From Paraburkholderia adhaesiva (GTDB taxonomy: Bacteria > Pseudomonadota > Gammaproteobacteria > Burkholderiales > Burkholderiaceae), in the NCBI RefSeq assembly GCF_021390575.1, contig NZ_JAJEJQ010000001.1:930001-994000 (forward strand): 64,000 nucleotides of DNA, read 5' to 3'. Below the pieces are notes generated by a model that saw only the letters and a list, made by a program, of their open reading frames with translations, ran no database searches and had not been told where the DNA came from. This document shows positions 16,082-23,770 of the stretch, in pieces (within the stretch, counting starts at the first letter, position 1; each line of letters begins with the position of its first letter). A program made the position numbers and the translations under genes.

Positions 16082-18718
16082 ATGTCATGGTTCAGGCAGT
16101 CCCGCATACTGGAGTTATCGGGCGCAGCACTACCCACCTGGCGCGACATGCCGCTCTTTACGGTGTCGCGCGTGTCGGGCAAGGAAAAGCTCGGTCACCT
16201 GTACGACTACACGGTCGAGGTGGCGACGCTTGACGAGATGATGCTCGGCGTGCGCGAAGCGCAGTCGCTGGTCGACGTCGACCAGCTCGTGGGCAAGGAA
16301 GTCACCGTGAGCATCGCGATCGAAGGGCGCGGCGATGGCTTCATCGGTGCGGCCAATATCGGTGCCGACACGCGCACGATCACGGGACTGATCGTTTCGG
16401 CCCGCTGTGTCGGGGCCGATGAGCGGCGCGCGTTCTACCAGTTCCGCATCCGTCCGTGGCTCTGGTTAGCGACCCTGAAGATCGATTCGCGCATCGACCA
16501 GGACAAGACGGTGATCCAGATCACCGACGCGATCCTGGAAAAATACCCCTACCCGTACGAGAAACGCCTGAACGGTCCGGGCTTCAGGCGCGGCTATCCA
16601 CGGCGCGACTACCAGCGTCAGGCGTGGGAATCGGATTTCGCCTACCTGAACAGATTGTGGCAGGAATGGGGTATTTCGTTTTTTTACGAAGACAGCACGT
16701 TGGTGCTGGTGGATTCGGTCGGTGGCTTCAGGAAGCATGGCCCGGCCTATGCCACGCTGCGCTATCTCGCGCCCGAGGGCCAGCGCATCGACGAGGAACA
16801 CGTCTCGCAGTTCGAGATCGCCCGCACGCTCACGACGGGCAAGGTAAGCGTCACCGACTACGACTACACGCGCTCACGCGCGGATCTGGCCGCGAAAGAC
16901 CAGGATTTCCAGAAGCGCGCATTCGACAACTATGAGGAATACGCGTGGGGCGACTACTCGCAGCCGCTCGCGGGGGCGATGGGTATCGAAGGTGAGCCCA
17001 ACGATGCGTGGTTCGAGGGCGAGCATCTGGCGTGTGTGCGGCTCGAAGCGCACCGCGCGAAGAGCCTGCGCGGCAAGGGTAAAGGCAACCTGCGTGGTCT
17101 CATGACCGGGCACATCTTCAGCCTTGAGGGCTACCCGCAGAAGCTGGGTAATGCCGGGTATCTGGTCGTCTCCACCCACATTGATATCCGCAACAACGAC
17201 ACCTCGACCCAGGCACCGGGCTCGGCCGCGCACTATAGCTGCGAGACGCGCTTCACGGTGCAGCCGGCCAACTCGCCATTCCGGACCGCGCAGAAGGCCA
17301 GGAAGCCCCGCCTGCATAGCGAGATTGCCGTAATCACGGGCTATGACAATTCGCCCGTGTGGACAGATTCGTACGGGCGGGCCCGCCTGCAGTTCATCTG
17401 GGACCGGCAGGGCCAGATGAACCAGGATTCGAGCTGCTGGATCCGGGCGGTGTCGCCCTGGCAGGGGGAGAACTACGGCGCGATCTTCATTCCGAGGCCG
17501 GGACAGGAAGTGGTGGTGGGCTACTACCATGGTGACCCGGACAAGCCGTATATCGCGGGGCGGCACGTGAACCAGTTCAATGAGCCGCCGTGGGTGCTGC
17601 CGCACAACGATGCGCTCTCGGGCTGGAGGAGCCAGTCGCTGGAGGGCCAGGGCTCGAACACGGTGGTCACCGACGACACGCCGGGCAAGCTCCAGGTACA
17701 GGTGTCGAGCGACCAGGCCAACTCGCGGCTCGTGCTCGGCGCCAACACGCACATCGATGGCAACCAGGGGCGGGCGCAGGCGCGCGGTGAAGGCTTCGAA
17801 CTGGCCACCGATGCGCACGGTGTGGCGCGAGCGAACCGCGGCATGCTGATCACCACCGAGACACGCGCGGGGGCGGGCGCACCGGTGAAGGATATGGGCG
17901 AGACGGTGCAGCGGCTGACGCAGGCGCACCAGCAGCACGAGGACCTGGGCGCGCTCGCGCTGAAACACCAGGCGCAGACCACGGTAGCAGGCCAGCATGA
18001 CGCAGCACAGACCGTCAAGACACAGAACACGGCCATCAGGGGCGGTGCGGCCAGCACCGGCAACCCCTCGCCGGAAATGACGCGGCCCGATCTCGTGCTC
18101 GCAAGCGCTGCGGGCATTGCCACGACCGCAGCCGACAGCACGCATCAGGCGAGCGTAAACGATCACGCGGTGACGGCGGGCCGCGACTACAGCGGCTCGG
18201 CGGGGCGTCACTATCACCTCTCGGCGCGCGGTGCGGTGTCGCTCTTTGCCTACCAGGACGGCATGAAGCTCCACGCCGCGAAGGGCAAGGTCCAGATCCA
18301 GGCGCAAAGCGACCAGATGGCGCTCGCCGCCCTCAAGGATCTCACCATCAGCAGTACGGACGGAAAAGTCATTATCACCGCCGCGAAGGAGGTCTGGATC
18401 GGCTCAGGCGGCTCCTATATCCAGATCAATGGGAGCGGCATCATTAATGGATCGCCGGGTCCGATCTTGGAGAAGGGTGCAACGTGGAGCAAGCTGGCTA
18501 CGGATTCAAAGCTTATACCAATGCTGGTGCTTCCCCACGGCGACTATGACGAAACGATTGTCCTGAAGGACGAAACCGGTCAGCCCATTGATAATCAAAA
18601 TTATAGAATTACCACCGAAGACGGTCACGTATATGAAGGTGTGACAAATAATTTTGGCGAAACAATGCGAATTTATTCGGCCGAGCCGAAGGAATTAACC
18701 GTCGAATTATTGGTATAA
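16082..18718 (+). CDS. vgrG: Type VI secretion spike protein VgrG (Vgr family), with C-terminal adaptor extension
   Basis: An 878-residue VgrG. VgrG trimers form the puncturing tip of the type VI secretion system and carry effectors. The N-terminal gp27-like part starts with FRQSRILELSGAALPTW and contains KTVIQITDAILEKYPYPYE and RQAWESDFAYLNRLWQEWGISFFYE; the gp5/OB part shows GRARLQFIWDRQGQMNQDSSCWIR and IFIPRPGQEVVVGYYHGDPDKPYI. A DUF2345-type region follows, with the AGRDYSGSAGRHYHLSARGAVSLF and GSGGSYIQINGSGI blocks. The last ~60 residues (DETIVLKDETGQPIDNQNYR onward) form a small domain common on VgrG tails that probably loads the effector. The ATG at 16082 has a GGAG upstream. Codon use turns A+T-rich in the last ~80 codons. 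Confidence 0.95.
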   Translation: MSWFRQSRILELSGAALPTWRDMPLFTVSRVSGKEKLGHLYDYTVEVATLDEMMLGVREAQSLVDVDQLVGKEVTVSIAIEGRGDGFIGAANIGADTRTITGLIVSARCVGADERRAFYQFRIRPWLWLATLKIDSRIDQDKTVIQITDAILEKYPYPYEKRLNGPGFRRGYPRRDYQRQAWESDFAYLNRLWQEWGISFFYEDSTLVLVDSVGGFRKHGPAYATLRYLAPEGQRIDEEHVSQFEIARTLTTGKVSVTDYDYTRSRADLAAKDQDFQKRAFDNYEEYAWGDYSQPLAGAMGIEGEPNDAWFEGEHLACVRLEAHRAKSLRGKGKGNLRGLMTGHIFSLEGYPQKLGNAGYLVVSTHIDIRNNDTSTQAPGSAAHYSCETRFTVQPANSPFRTAQKARKPRLHSEIAVITGYDNSPVWTDSYGRARLQFIWDRQGQMNQDSSCWIRAVSPWQGENYGAIFIPRPGQEVVVGYYHGDPDKPYIAGRHVNQFNEPPWVLPHNDALSGWRSQSLEGQGSNTVVTDDTPGKLQVQVSSDQANSRLVLGANTHIDGNQGRAQARGEGFELATDAHGVARANRGMLITTETRAGAGAPVKDMGETVQRLTQAHQQHEDLGALALKHQAQTTVAGQHDAAQTVKTQNTAIRGGAASTGNPSPEMTRPDLVLASAAGIATTAADSTHQASVNDHAVTAGRDYSGSAGRHYHLSARGAVSLFAYQDGMKLHAAKGKVQIQAQSDQMALAALKDLTISSTDGKVIITAAKEVWIGSGGSYIQINGSGIINGSPGPILEKGATWSKLATDSKLIPMLVLPHGDYDETIVLKDETGQPIDNQNYRITTEDGHVYEGVTNNFGETMRIYSAEPKELTVELLV

Positions 18719-18720
18719 TT

Positions 18721-19530
18721 ATGAGTAATTTTTTACAAAACAATGATGCCGCGACCAATCAAATTCAAAATAGCAGTCACGTGGTAATCGGCGAAACTCG
18801 ATATGTCAAATTAACATCCTTTAGATCTAAGTGGTTGACCGTGCTTCTTTCAAATGAAGGGGCGCCCGGGAAGCCGGTTTCTATTTGCGAGTACACCAAA
18901 ACAATCATAATTAATTCGCAAAATGGCTATACTTTTTTTAAAATCGCTGATGGCAATAGCGAATATGTAGGAAAGGTGGCCTGCATATCCGATGATAATG
19001 TTGATAAATATTTATTGAAAAATCCACCAAGCGCTGCCAAGGCGACATTGCTGGTGCAGTACAGCAATATGGAAACCAGAACTAAGTCGCTCCCGAGGCG
19101 GGATCCCGGATATGGCGGCCACCGCGATGAAATTTTGGATCAACAGTGGGGGGTGGCATCAATTCCAGGTAATTCCTCAATTAAGGTGACGCTTAACAGC
19201 GTGTGGGGTCAAAAATATTCTCCAATACCGCGTGGCGTTCACCGTATCATGGCTCCGGAAAATCCACATAATAGTAACATGACGGATTTCTACGTGAAAT
19301 ATGCCAAAGATCATGGAGTTGGTGAGGTAATAGCAGATCAAGTATGGTTCCCAATTGAATTGAAGGGGACGTCTGGAAATTCTTCGAGATACGTTCACAT
19401 TGGAAATTTATCGGAAGGATGTGTAACTGTTTACGATTTGAATCGGTGGAGCGATGTTTACGTGTTTTTAATATCCCACCGCATTCCAGAAACCAGGGGT
19501 AAATATGTCGGTTATTTGGAGGTTAAATGA
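18721..19530 (+). CDS. Putative type VI effector, L,D-transpeptidase-like (Tlde1-like) C-terminal domain
   Basis: A 269-residue protein beginning two bases after the vgrG stop, with no Shine-Dalgarno of its own, so translation probably depends on vgrG. There is no signal peptide. The first ~155 residues are unrecognised. The C-terminal part has S-P-I-P-R-G near 167-172 and R-Y-V-H-I-G-N-L-S-E-G-C at 223-234, with candidate catalytic His226 and Cys234. YkuD-fold transpeptidases share an S-x-G-C element, and Tlde1-type effectors are reported to use a His and Cys only about ten residues apart. I infer a periplasmic peptidoglycan-acting toxin delivered by VgrG. The gene is strongly A+T-rich compared with the genome, indicating transfer. 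The family call is by motif and context only. Confidence 0.6.
   Translation: MSNFLQNNDAATNQIQNSSHVVIGETRYVKLTSFRSKWLTVLLSNEGAPGKPVSICEYTKTIIINSQNGYTFFKIADGNSEYVGKVACISDDNVDKYLLKNPPSAAKATLLVQYSNMETRTKSLPRRDPGYGGHRDEILDQQWGVASIPGNSSIKVTLNSVWGQKYSPIPRGVHRIMAPENPHNSNMTDFYVKYAKDHGVGEVIADQVWFPIELKGTSGNSSRYVHIGNLSEGCVTVYDLNRWSDVYVFLISHRIPETRGKYVGYLEVK
19517..19530 (+). promoter_or_regulatory. Ribosome binding site and ATGA stop/start overlap coupling effector and immunity genes
   Basis: TGGAGG at 19517-19522 lies four bases before the ATG at 19527, which overlaps the effector stop TGA (19528-19530). The immunity gene thus has its own strong site inside the effector gene, unlike the effector, which has none. 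This arrangement would favour immunity over toxin production. Confidence 0.7.
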
Positions 19531-19961
19531 TAAAAATAATTGTTTGTTTTATTTTAATATTCTTATTAAAAGATGTGTATGCGGAAAAAAGACCGGAGCC
19601 TCCGCTGGTTTGCGGTGACTTTTTGGCGCAGATTGGTCTGGGTCGACCCGATGTGCAATTTTTCAATTGCAAAATCGGTAGCGAGGATGGGGGGGCTTTG
19701 GAGTGGTTAGAGGCTGAATATCGTGTAAGTGGCAAAGATGCTGTGCATGTGGAAAATTGGTTGGCTCGGACTGCAAATACTAGTCACTTAAAATTTGCTT
19801 GTTGTAATTGGGAGACCAATCAAAAATCTATTCGGGGAAGGGGTAGCGACTGGTATGTTGTCGAAATGCATAGCGGGGAGACTGAAATTGATCGGAGAAA
19901 ATATTTTTCAAAAATACCTTTTATGTATTTAACAGTAAGACATTATACTCGCACTCCATGA
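19527..19961 (+). CDS. Putative periplasmic immunity protein (DUF4952-like)
   Basis: A 144-residue protein with a clear signal peptide: a lysine at position 3, a hydrophobic core to about residue 14, and V-Y-A at 17-19 before a predicted cleavage site. The mature part has cysteines at 29, 48, 92 and 93 (CGDFLAQIG, FFNCKIG, LKFACCNW) and ends with KYFSKIPFMYLTVRHY. From memory this pattern fits DUF4952 proteins, which I could not verify. Overlap with the upstream gene, export to the periplasm and position behind vgrG fit the immunity role of an effector pair whose target is periplasmic. Low G+C, like the effector. Confidence 0.6.
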   Translation: MIKIIVCFILIFLLKDVYAEKRPEPPLVCGDFLAQIGLGRPDVQFFNCKIGSEDGGALEWLEAEYRVSGKDAVHVENWLARTANTSHLKFACCNWETNQKSIRGRGSDWYVVEMHSGETEIDRRKYFSKIPFMYLTVRHYTRTP

Positions 19962-20020
19962 GCGTTATATTGTCCACAGACGCCATGCCGGGGGGCTGGC
20001 TACGTGAGTAGGGAGCGCAA

Positions 20021-20086
20021 GTGAAGCAGATTTTATTTGGTACGATGGCTATTGCCATTTCATTTGCATCTAGCGGTCGAGCCTGA
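20021..20086 (+). pseudogene. Truncated signal-peptide ORF, possible remnant of a second exported immunity gene
   Basis: A GTG with GGGAG six bases upstream opens a 21-codon frame ending in TGA at 20084-20086. The product has a lysine at position 2, a hydrophobic run and S-S-G-R-A at the end: a complete-looking signal peptide and nothing more. It follows the immunity gene by 59 bp. The simplest reading is a remnant of a degraded exported protein gene, perhaps a duplicated immunity gene; a short leader peptide or chance is also possible. Confidence 0.4.
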
Positions 20087-20200
20087 ATGCTGTTTACAAC
20101 TCTAACAGACCGGACTGATATGGAGCTATTTATTCGTCTGCATTTGTTCTGTCCCGCATTACATAAGCGTTACTAAGCAAAAGAAATCAAAACAAAACCC

Positions 20201-20227
20201 TCAAGGATTCTCCCAGGTGGCCGACAT
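20201..20227 (+). promoter_or_regulatory. Sigma-28 (FliA)-like promoter of the chemoreceptor gene
   Basis: TCAA at 20201-20204, exactly 15 bases, then GCCGACAT at 20220-20227. This closely matches the flagellar class 3 pattern (TAAA, N15, GCCGATAA), with the conserved GCCGA intact. It lies 66 bases before the methyl-accepting chemotaxis gene, the kind of gene this sigma factor controls. Confidence 0.65.
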
Positions 20228-20293
20228 TTGAATTAGGACAGGCTAAAAGCGTCGAGGCGCTTTTCTAGACGTTGCTAATCAAGGGAGTCGTAG

Positions 20294-22030
20294 ATGGGGT
20301 TTAGTTTGAACAGCTTGCGCATTGGTGCCCGACTCGGTGTCGGTTTCGGGATTTTGCTGATTCTGCTGTGTGCGGTCGGTGGCTTCGCCACGTTCGAGGC
20401 GTCGAAACTCAACGACAACACCGTCGACCTTGCCGATAACTGGCTGGTGGGCACGCGCGACCTCGGCGACGTGCGGGCGGCCGAGAACGGATCGCGGCGC
20501 ACGTCGTTGCGTTACGTGCTCGAAAGCGATGCAACGAAGAAGCAGAGTCTGCACGCCGCCCACGAATCCGCGCAACAGCAGTTCGAAACGGCGATGACCG
20601 CCTACGAGAAGACAGTTTCCGGGTCGGACGAGACGCAACTGGCCCAACGCATCCGGAGCACCTGGAGCGACTATCTGACAACCGACAAGCAGATGCTCGC
20701 ATTGTCGGATGCGAACAACGCTGCGGCAGCCGATGCGCTGGCGACCGGCGACAGTTCCTCGACCTTTAACACGGCGATGGACGCGATCTCCAAAGACGTC
20801 GTGTTCCAGACGCAGGGCGCAAACGCCGCACGTAACGAGGCCGCGTCGACCTACCACACGGCACTCATTGCGATCGGGTTGGCGATTGCGCTCGCGGTGG
20901 TGATCGGCGTCGTGACGGCTGCAGTTATCGCGCGTTCAATCGTCGAGCCGATGCAAAAAGCTGTCGCGGTCGCGCAAACGGTTGCGAATGGCGACCTGAC
21001 CTCGCATATCGACGCGCAGGGCAGCGACGAAGCGGCACAACTGCTCGGCGCACTCAAGCAGATGAACACGAATCTCGCGAACCTGATCGGCCAGGTGCGC
21101 AACGGCAGTGAAACTATTGCCACCGGCGCATCGCAAATCGCCACCGGCAACACCGATCTGAGCTCGCGTACCGAAGAACAGGCCGCGTCGCTCGAAGAAA
21201 CCGCCGCGAGTATGGAAGAGCTGACTGCCACCGTGCGTCAGAACACGGAAAGCGCGAAGCAGGGCAATACGCTGGCAGCGAATGCATCCGATGTCGCTGC
21301 GCGTGGCGGCGAAGTGGTCGGGCGCGTGGTTCACACGATGCGCGAAATCTCGGAAAGCTCGGCGAAGGTCGCCGACATCATTAGCACGATCGAAGGCATT
21401 GCGTTCCAGACCAACATCCTCGCGCTGAATGCGGCCGTCGAAGCGGCGCGGGCGGGCGAGCAGGGGCGCGGTTTCGCGGTGGTCGCGGGCGAAGTGCGCA
21501 GCCTCGCGCAGCGTGCGGCGACGGCGGCGAAGGAGATCAAGGAACTGATCAACGAGTCGGTGGAACGCGTCACGACCGGTACGGAGCAGGTGGACGAGGC
21601 GGGGCGCACGATCAACGAGGTGGTGTCCGCCGTGCGTCGCGTGACGGATCTGATGGGCGAGATCGCCGCCGCTTCGAACGAGCAGCACAAGGGCATCGAG
21701 CAGGTGAACTCGGCGGTGGTCCAGATGGATCAGGTCACGCAGCAAAATGCGGCGCTGGTCGAACAGGCGTCGGCTGCGGCGCAGTCAATGGCCGAGCAGG
21801 CGCGCGGTTTGCGTGATGCAGTGTCGGTGTTCAAGGTCTCGACGGCACACACGGCTTTTGCGGGTACGGCCAGCGTCGTGGCGCGCAAACCGGCTATGCC
21901 GGCGACTAAAGCGCCGGTGGCACCGGTGGCGCCCGTGCGCTCCGCGCCGCGTTTTGCGGCGAAGTCGGTCGTCGCGACAGAAGCGGTCAAGCCGGTCGAG
22001 CAAAGCGACGAATCCTGGGAAACGTTCTGA
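20294..22030 (+). CDS. Methyl-accepting chemotaxis protein
   Basis: A 578-residue transmembrane chemoreceptor. There is a membrane segment at about 14-33, a periplasmic four-helix-type ligand domain (about 35-188), a second membrane segment at about 190-212, a HAMP domain, and a signalling domain with the hairpin tip [36 protein letters not shown]. Methylation-helix glutamine/glutamate pairs surround [25 protein letters not shown]. The protein ends with an Ala/Pro-rich linker and the pentapeptide S-W-E-T-F, a variant of the NWETF tether for CheR and CheB, so it is probably an abundant, self-sufficient receptor. The ligand is unknown. Normal high-G+C composition resumes here. Confidence 0.95.
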   Translation: MGFSLNSLRIGARLGVGFGILLILLCAVGGFATFEASKLNDNTVDLADNWLVGTRDLGDVRAAENGSRRTSLRYVLESDATKKQSLHAAHESAQQQFETAMTAYEKTVSGSDETQLAQRIRSTWSDYLTTDKQMLALSDANNAAAADALATGDSSSTFNTAMDAISKDVVFQTQGANAARNEAASTYHTALIAIGLAIALAVVIGVVTAAVIARSIVEPMQKAVAVAQTVANGDLTSHIDAQGSDEAAQLLGALKQMNTNLANLIGQVRNGSETIATGASQIATGNTDLSSRTEEQAASLEETAASMEELTATVRQNTESAKQGNTLAANASDVAARGGEVVGRVVHTMREISESSAKVADIISTIEGIAFQTNILALNAAVEAARAGEQGRGFAVVAGEVRSLAQRAATAAKEIKELINESVERVTTGTEQVDEAGRTINEVVSAVRRVTDLMGEIAAASNEQHKGIEQVNSAVVQMDQVTQQNAALVEQASAAAQSMAEQARGLRDAVSVFKVSTAHTAFAGTASVVARKPAMPATKAPVAPVAPVRSAPRFAAKSVVATEAVKPVEQSDESWETF

Positions 22031-22238
22031 TCAAATCTTCGGCGCGCGACAGGAGGGCGGACGTCATGTCTGTCGACAGAAAGAAACCGCGTTCGTGCCG
22101 CGCAGCAGATGCCAAAGGACGGGGCGGTGGTCGACGGCAAGACGATCCACCGTGCTGAGGCGCACGAGTACCAGGCCCGGCGAGTGCTATGCTCTCGTTC
22201 GCCCGGGAAACCGCCTCTATTAGCACGATATTTCCAAC

Positions 22239-23207
22239 ATGACGACCTTGATCAAACGCGCCTCGGCCGAAGCGCGCGCATTCCGCAAGACCTCCATTGC
22301 CCAGAACGCGGACGCTGCCGCGAACCTGGAGAACGCGGAAGCCGAAACCGCGCCACGCGCAAAGACCGCGAAAACTGCAAAGAGCGCTGCACGCACGCGC
22401 CGCGCCACCGACGATCTCGACCGTGCGCCGACTATCGAAGCGCCGCGCAAGCCGCGTTTTGCACCGGTGACGTTTTCGGAAGAGGACGGCGTGCGCTATC
22501 TGCACTTTGGCACCGAGTGGGTTCAAGGCGCGATGCGCCTGAAGAAGCCGCATCATATCGAGCTGGAATACGCACAGCAGATGATGGCCTGGCTGCTGTT
22601 CCTCGCGACGCCGAAGCGTATCGTGCAACTCGGCCTCGGCGCGGCAGCGCTGACGAAATTCGCGCATCACTATCTGCGTGACGCGAAGGTCGAGGCGATC
22701 GAACTGAATCCGGCGGTCGTGATCGCTGCACGCACGATGTTCGAACTCCCGCCCGACGATGCGCGCCTCACCGTGCGTGAGCTCGACGCGTGGGACTTCG
22801 TGAACGACCGCGCAAACCATGGCACCATCGGCGCGATGCAGATCGACGTCTACGACGCGACCGCGCGCGGCCCGGTGCTCGACGGCGTCGCGTTCTATCG
22901 CGCCGTGCGCTCGTGCCTCACCGATGCCGGTATCGCGACGATCAACCTCTTCGGCGATCATCCGAGCTTCGTGCGCAACATGAAGCGTCTCAACGAGGCG
23001 TTCGAGGGCCGCGTGATCGCGCTGCCGGAAGTGCACGAGGGCAATCGTGTCGCGCTCGCATTTTCCGGTCCCGCGCTCGAGGTAACGTATGAGGCGCTCG
23101 AAAAGCGCGCCCGAGTGCTCGAAACCACGCTTGGTCTGCCGGCGCACCAGTGGGTGACGGCGTTGCGCGAATCGAGCGGCCAGAAAGGCGAGACGTTCTC
23201 GATCTGA
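22239..23207 (+). CDS. Spermidine synthase-like methyltransferase-fold protein
   Basis: A 322-residue SpeE-like protein. The first ~75 residues are low-complexity and Ala/Lys/Arg-rich. The Rossmann core has IVQLGLGAAALTKFAHHYL (SAM-type glycine motif, degenerate), VEAIELNPAVVIAARTMF (acidic residue after strand 2), and IGAMQIDVYDATARGPVL (the D-x-Y/D region). Spermidine synthases conserve a GGGDG loop and an aspartate pair that are not well preserved, so aminopropyltransferase activity is doubtful. It stands alone, without speD or other polyamine genes, and is followed by an intrinsic terminator. Confidence 0.75.
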   Translation: MTTLIKRASAEARAFRKTSIAQNADAAANLENAEAETAPRAKTAKTAKSAARTRRATDDLDRAPTIEAPRKPRFAPVTFSEEDGVRYLHFGTEWVQGAMRLKKPHHIELEYAQQMMAWLLFLATPKRIVQLGLGAAALTKFAHHYLRDAKVEAIELNPAVVIAARTMFELPPDDARLTVRELDAWDFVNDRANHGTIGAMQIDVYDATARGPVLDGVAFYRAVRSCLTDAGIATINLFGDHPSFVRNMKRLNEAFEGRVIALPEVHEGNRVALAFSGPALEVTYEALEKRARVLETTLGLPAHQWVTALRESSGQKGETFSI

Positions 23208-23284
23208 TCGGATATCCCCCGTTTTCTTTTCGTTAGGCTTCGCACGACCGGCAATTGCGCCGGTCCTGCGATGTCGACGCGCAC

Positions 23285-23309
23285 AAACCGGCCGCTGGCC
23301 GGTTTTTTA
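23285..23309 (+). terminator. Intrinsic terminator of the SpeE-like gene
   Basis: AACCGGCC (23286-23293), GCT loop, GGCCGGTT (23297-23304), followed by a continuing T run to 23308. The whole 23208-23524 gap otherwise holds only the promoter of the following operon. Confidence 0.85.
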
Positions 23310-23396
23310 TTGTCGATTGAGTATTCGCAACAGCATCGCTGTTCAAGCGTGCGCTGAGGGCTTGACAGCCGCGCCAGGATTGGGGTCGGCCCCGGC

Positions 23397-23425
23397 TTGA
23401 CCTCGCGCCGCGCCCTCGATACTCT
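23397..23425 (+). promoter_or_regulatory. Candidate sigma-70 promoter of the DUF3311/symporter operon
   Basis: TTGACC at 23397-23402, a 17-base spacer, and TACTCT at 23420-23425. It lies 100 bases before the DUF3311 start. The -35 is good and the -10 weak; a second TTGACA at 23362-23367 has no partner at suitable spacing. Confidence 0.4.
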
Positions 23426-23524
23426 TTTTGTGCTCTCGGGGACCTTGCTGGCTACGGGTCGGCAAGGCCATCGGCCGCTCCGCGGGGCGGCGCGCACATC
23501 ACAATAAAGTAAAAAGGAGACGTC

Positions 23525-23770
23525 ATGGCTAACAACGCCAACGGCGGCAAGGGTAGCCAGGGCAGCAAGCACTGGCTCTGGCTTCTGGTGCTGCCGTGGA
23601 TCGCGATGGTCTGGGTGCCGTCGTACAACCGGATCGAACCCACGCTGTGGGATTTCCCGTTCTTTTACTGGTATCAGCTCCTCTGGGTGCTGATCAGTGC
23701 CGTCATTACCGCGTTCGTTTATCAAAAGACGAAGCAACGCAGTCGCGGCGATGAAGGGGAGGCGCAATGA
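23525..23770 (+). CDS. DUF3311 family small membrane protein
   Basis: An 81-residue protein with two hydrophobic segments (about 17-33 and 47-65) separated by RIEPTLWDFPFFYWYQLLW, the DUF3311 signature. Proteins of this family are encoded directly before SSS-type solute:sodium symporters and are thought to act as an accessory subunit. Here the stop overlaps the symporter start by ATGA (23767-23770). A strong AAGGAGA precedes the ATG. Confidence 0.9.
   Translation: MANNANGGKGSQGSKHWLWLLVLPWIAMVWVPSYNRIEPTLWDFPFFYWYQLLWVLISAVITAFVYQKTKQRSRGDEGEAQ

Larger units (their letters stand above)
19962..20293. other. Intergenic region behind the effector cassette
   Basis: About 330 bp of mixed composition between the cassette and a chemoreceptor gene. 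It contains a truncated signal-peptide ORF (20021-20086) and a sigma-28-like promoter (20201-20227), both described separately. No terminator for the cassette was seen. Confidence 0.6.
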
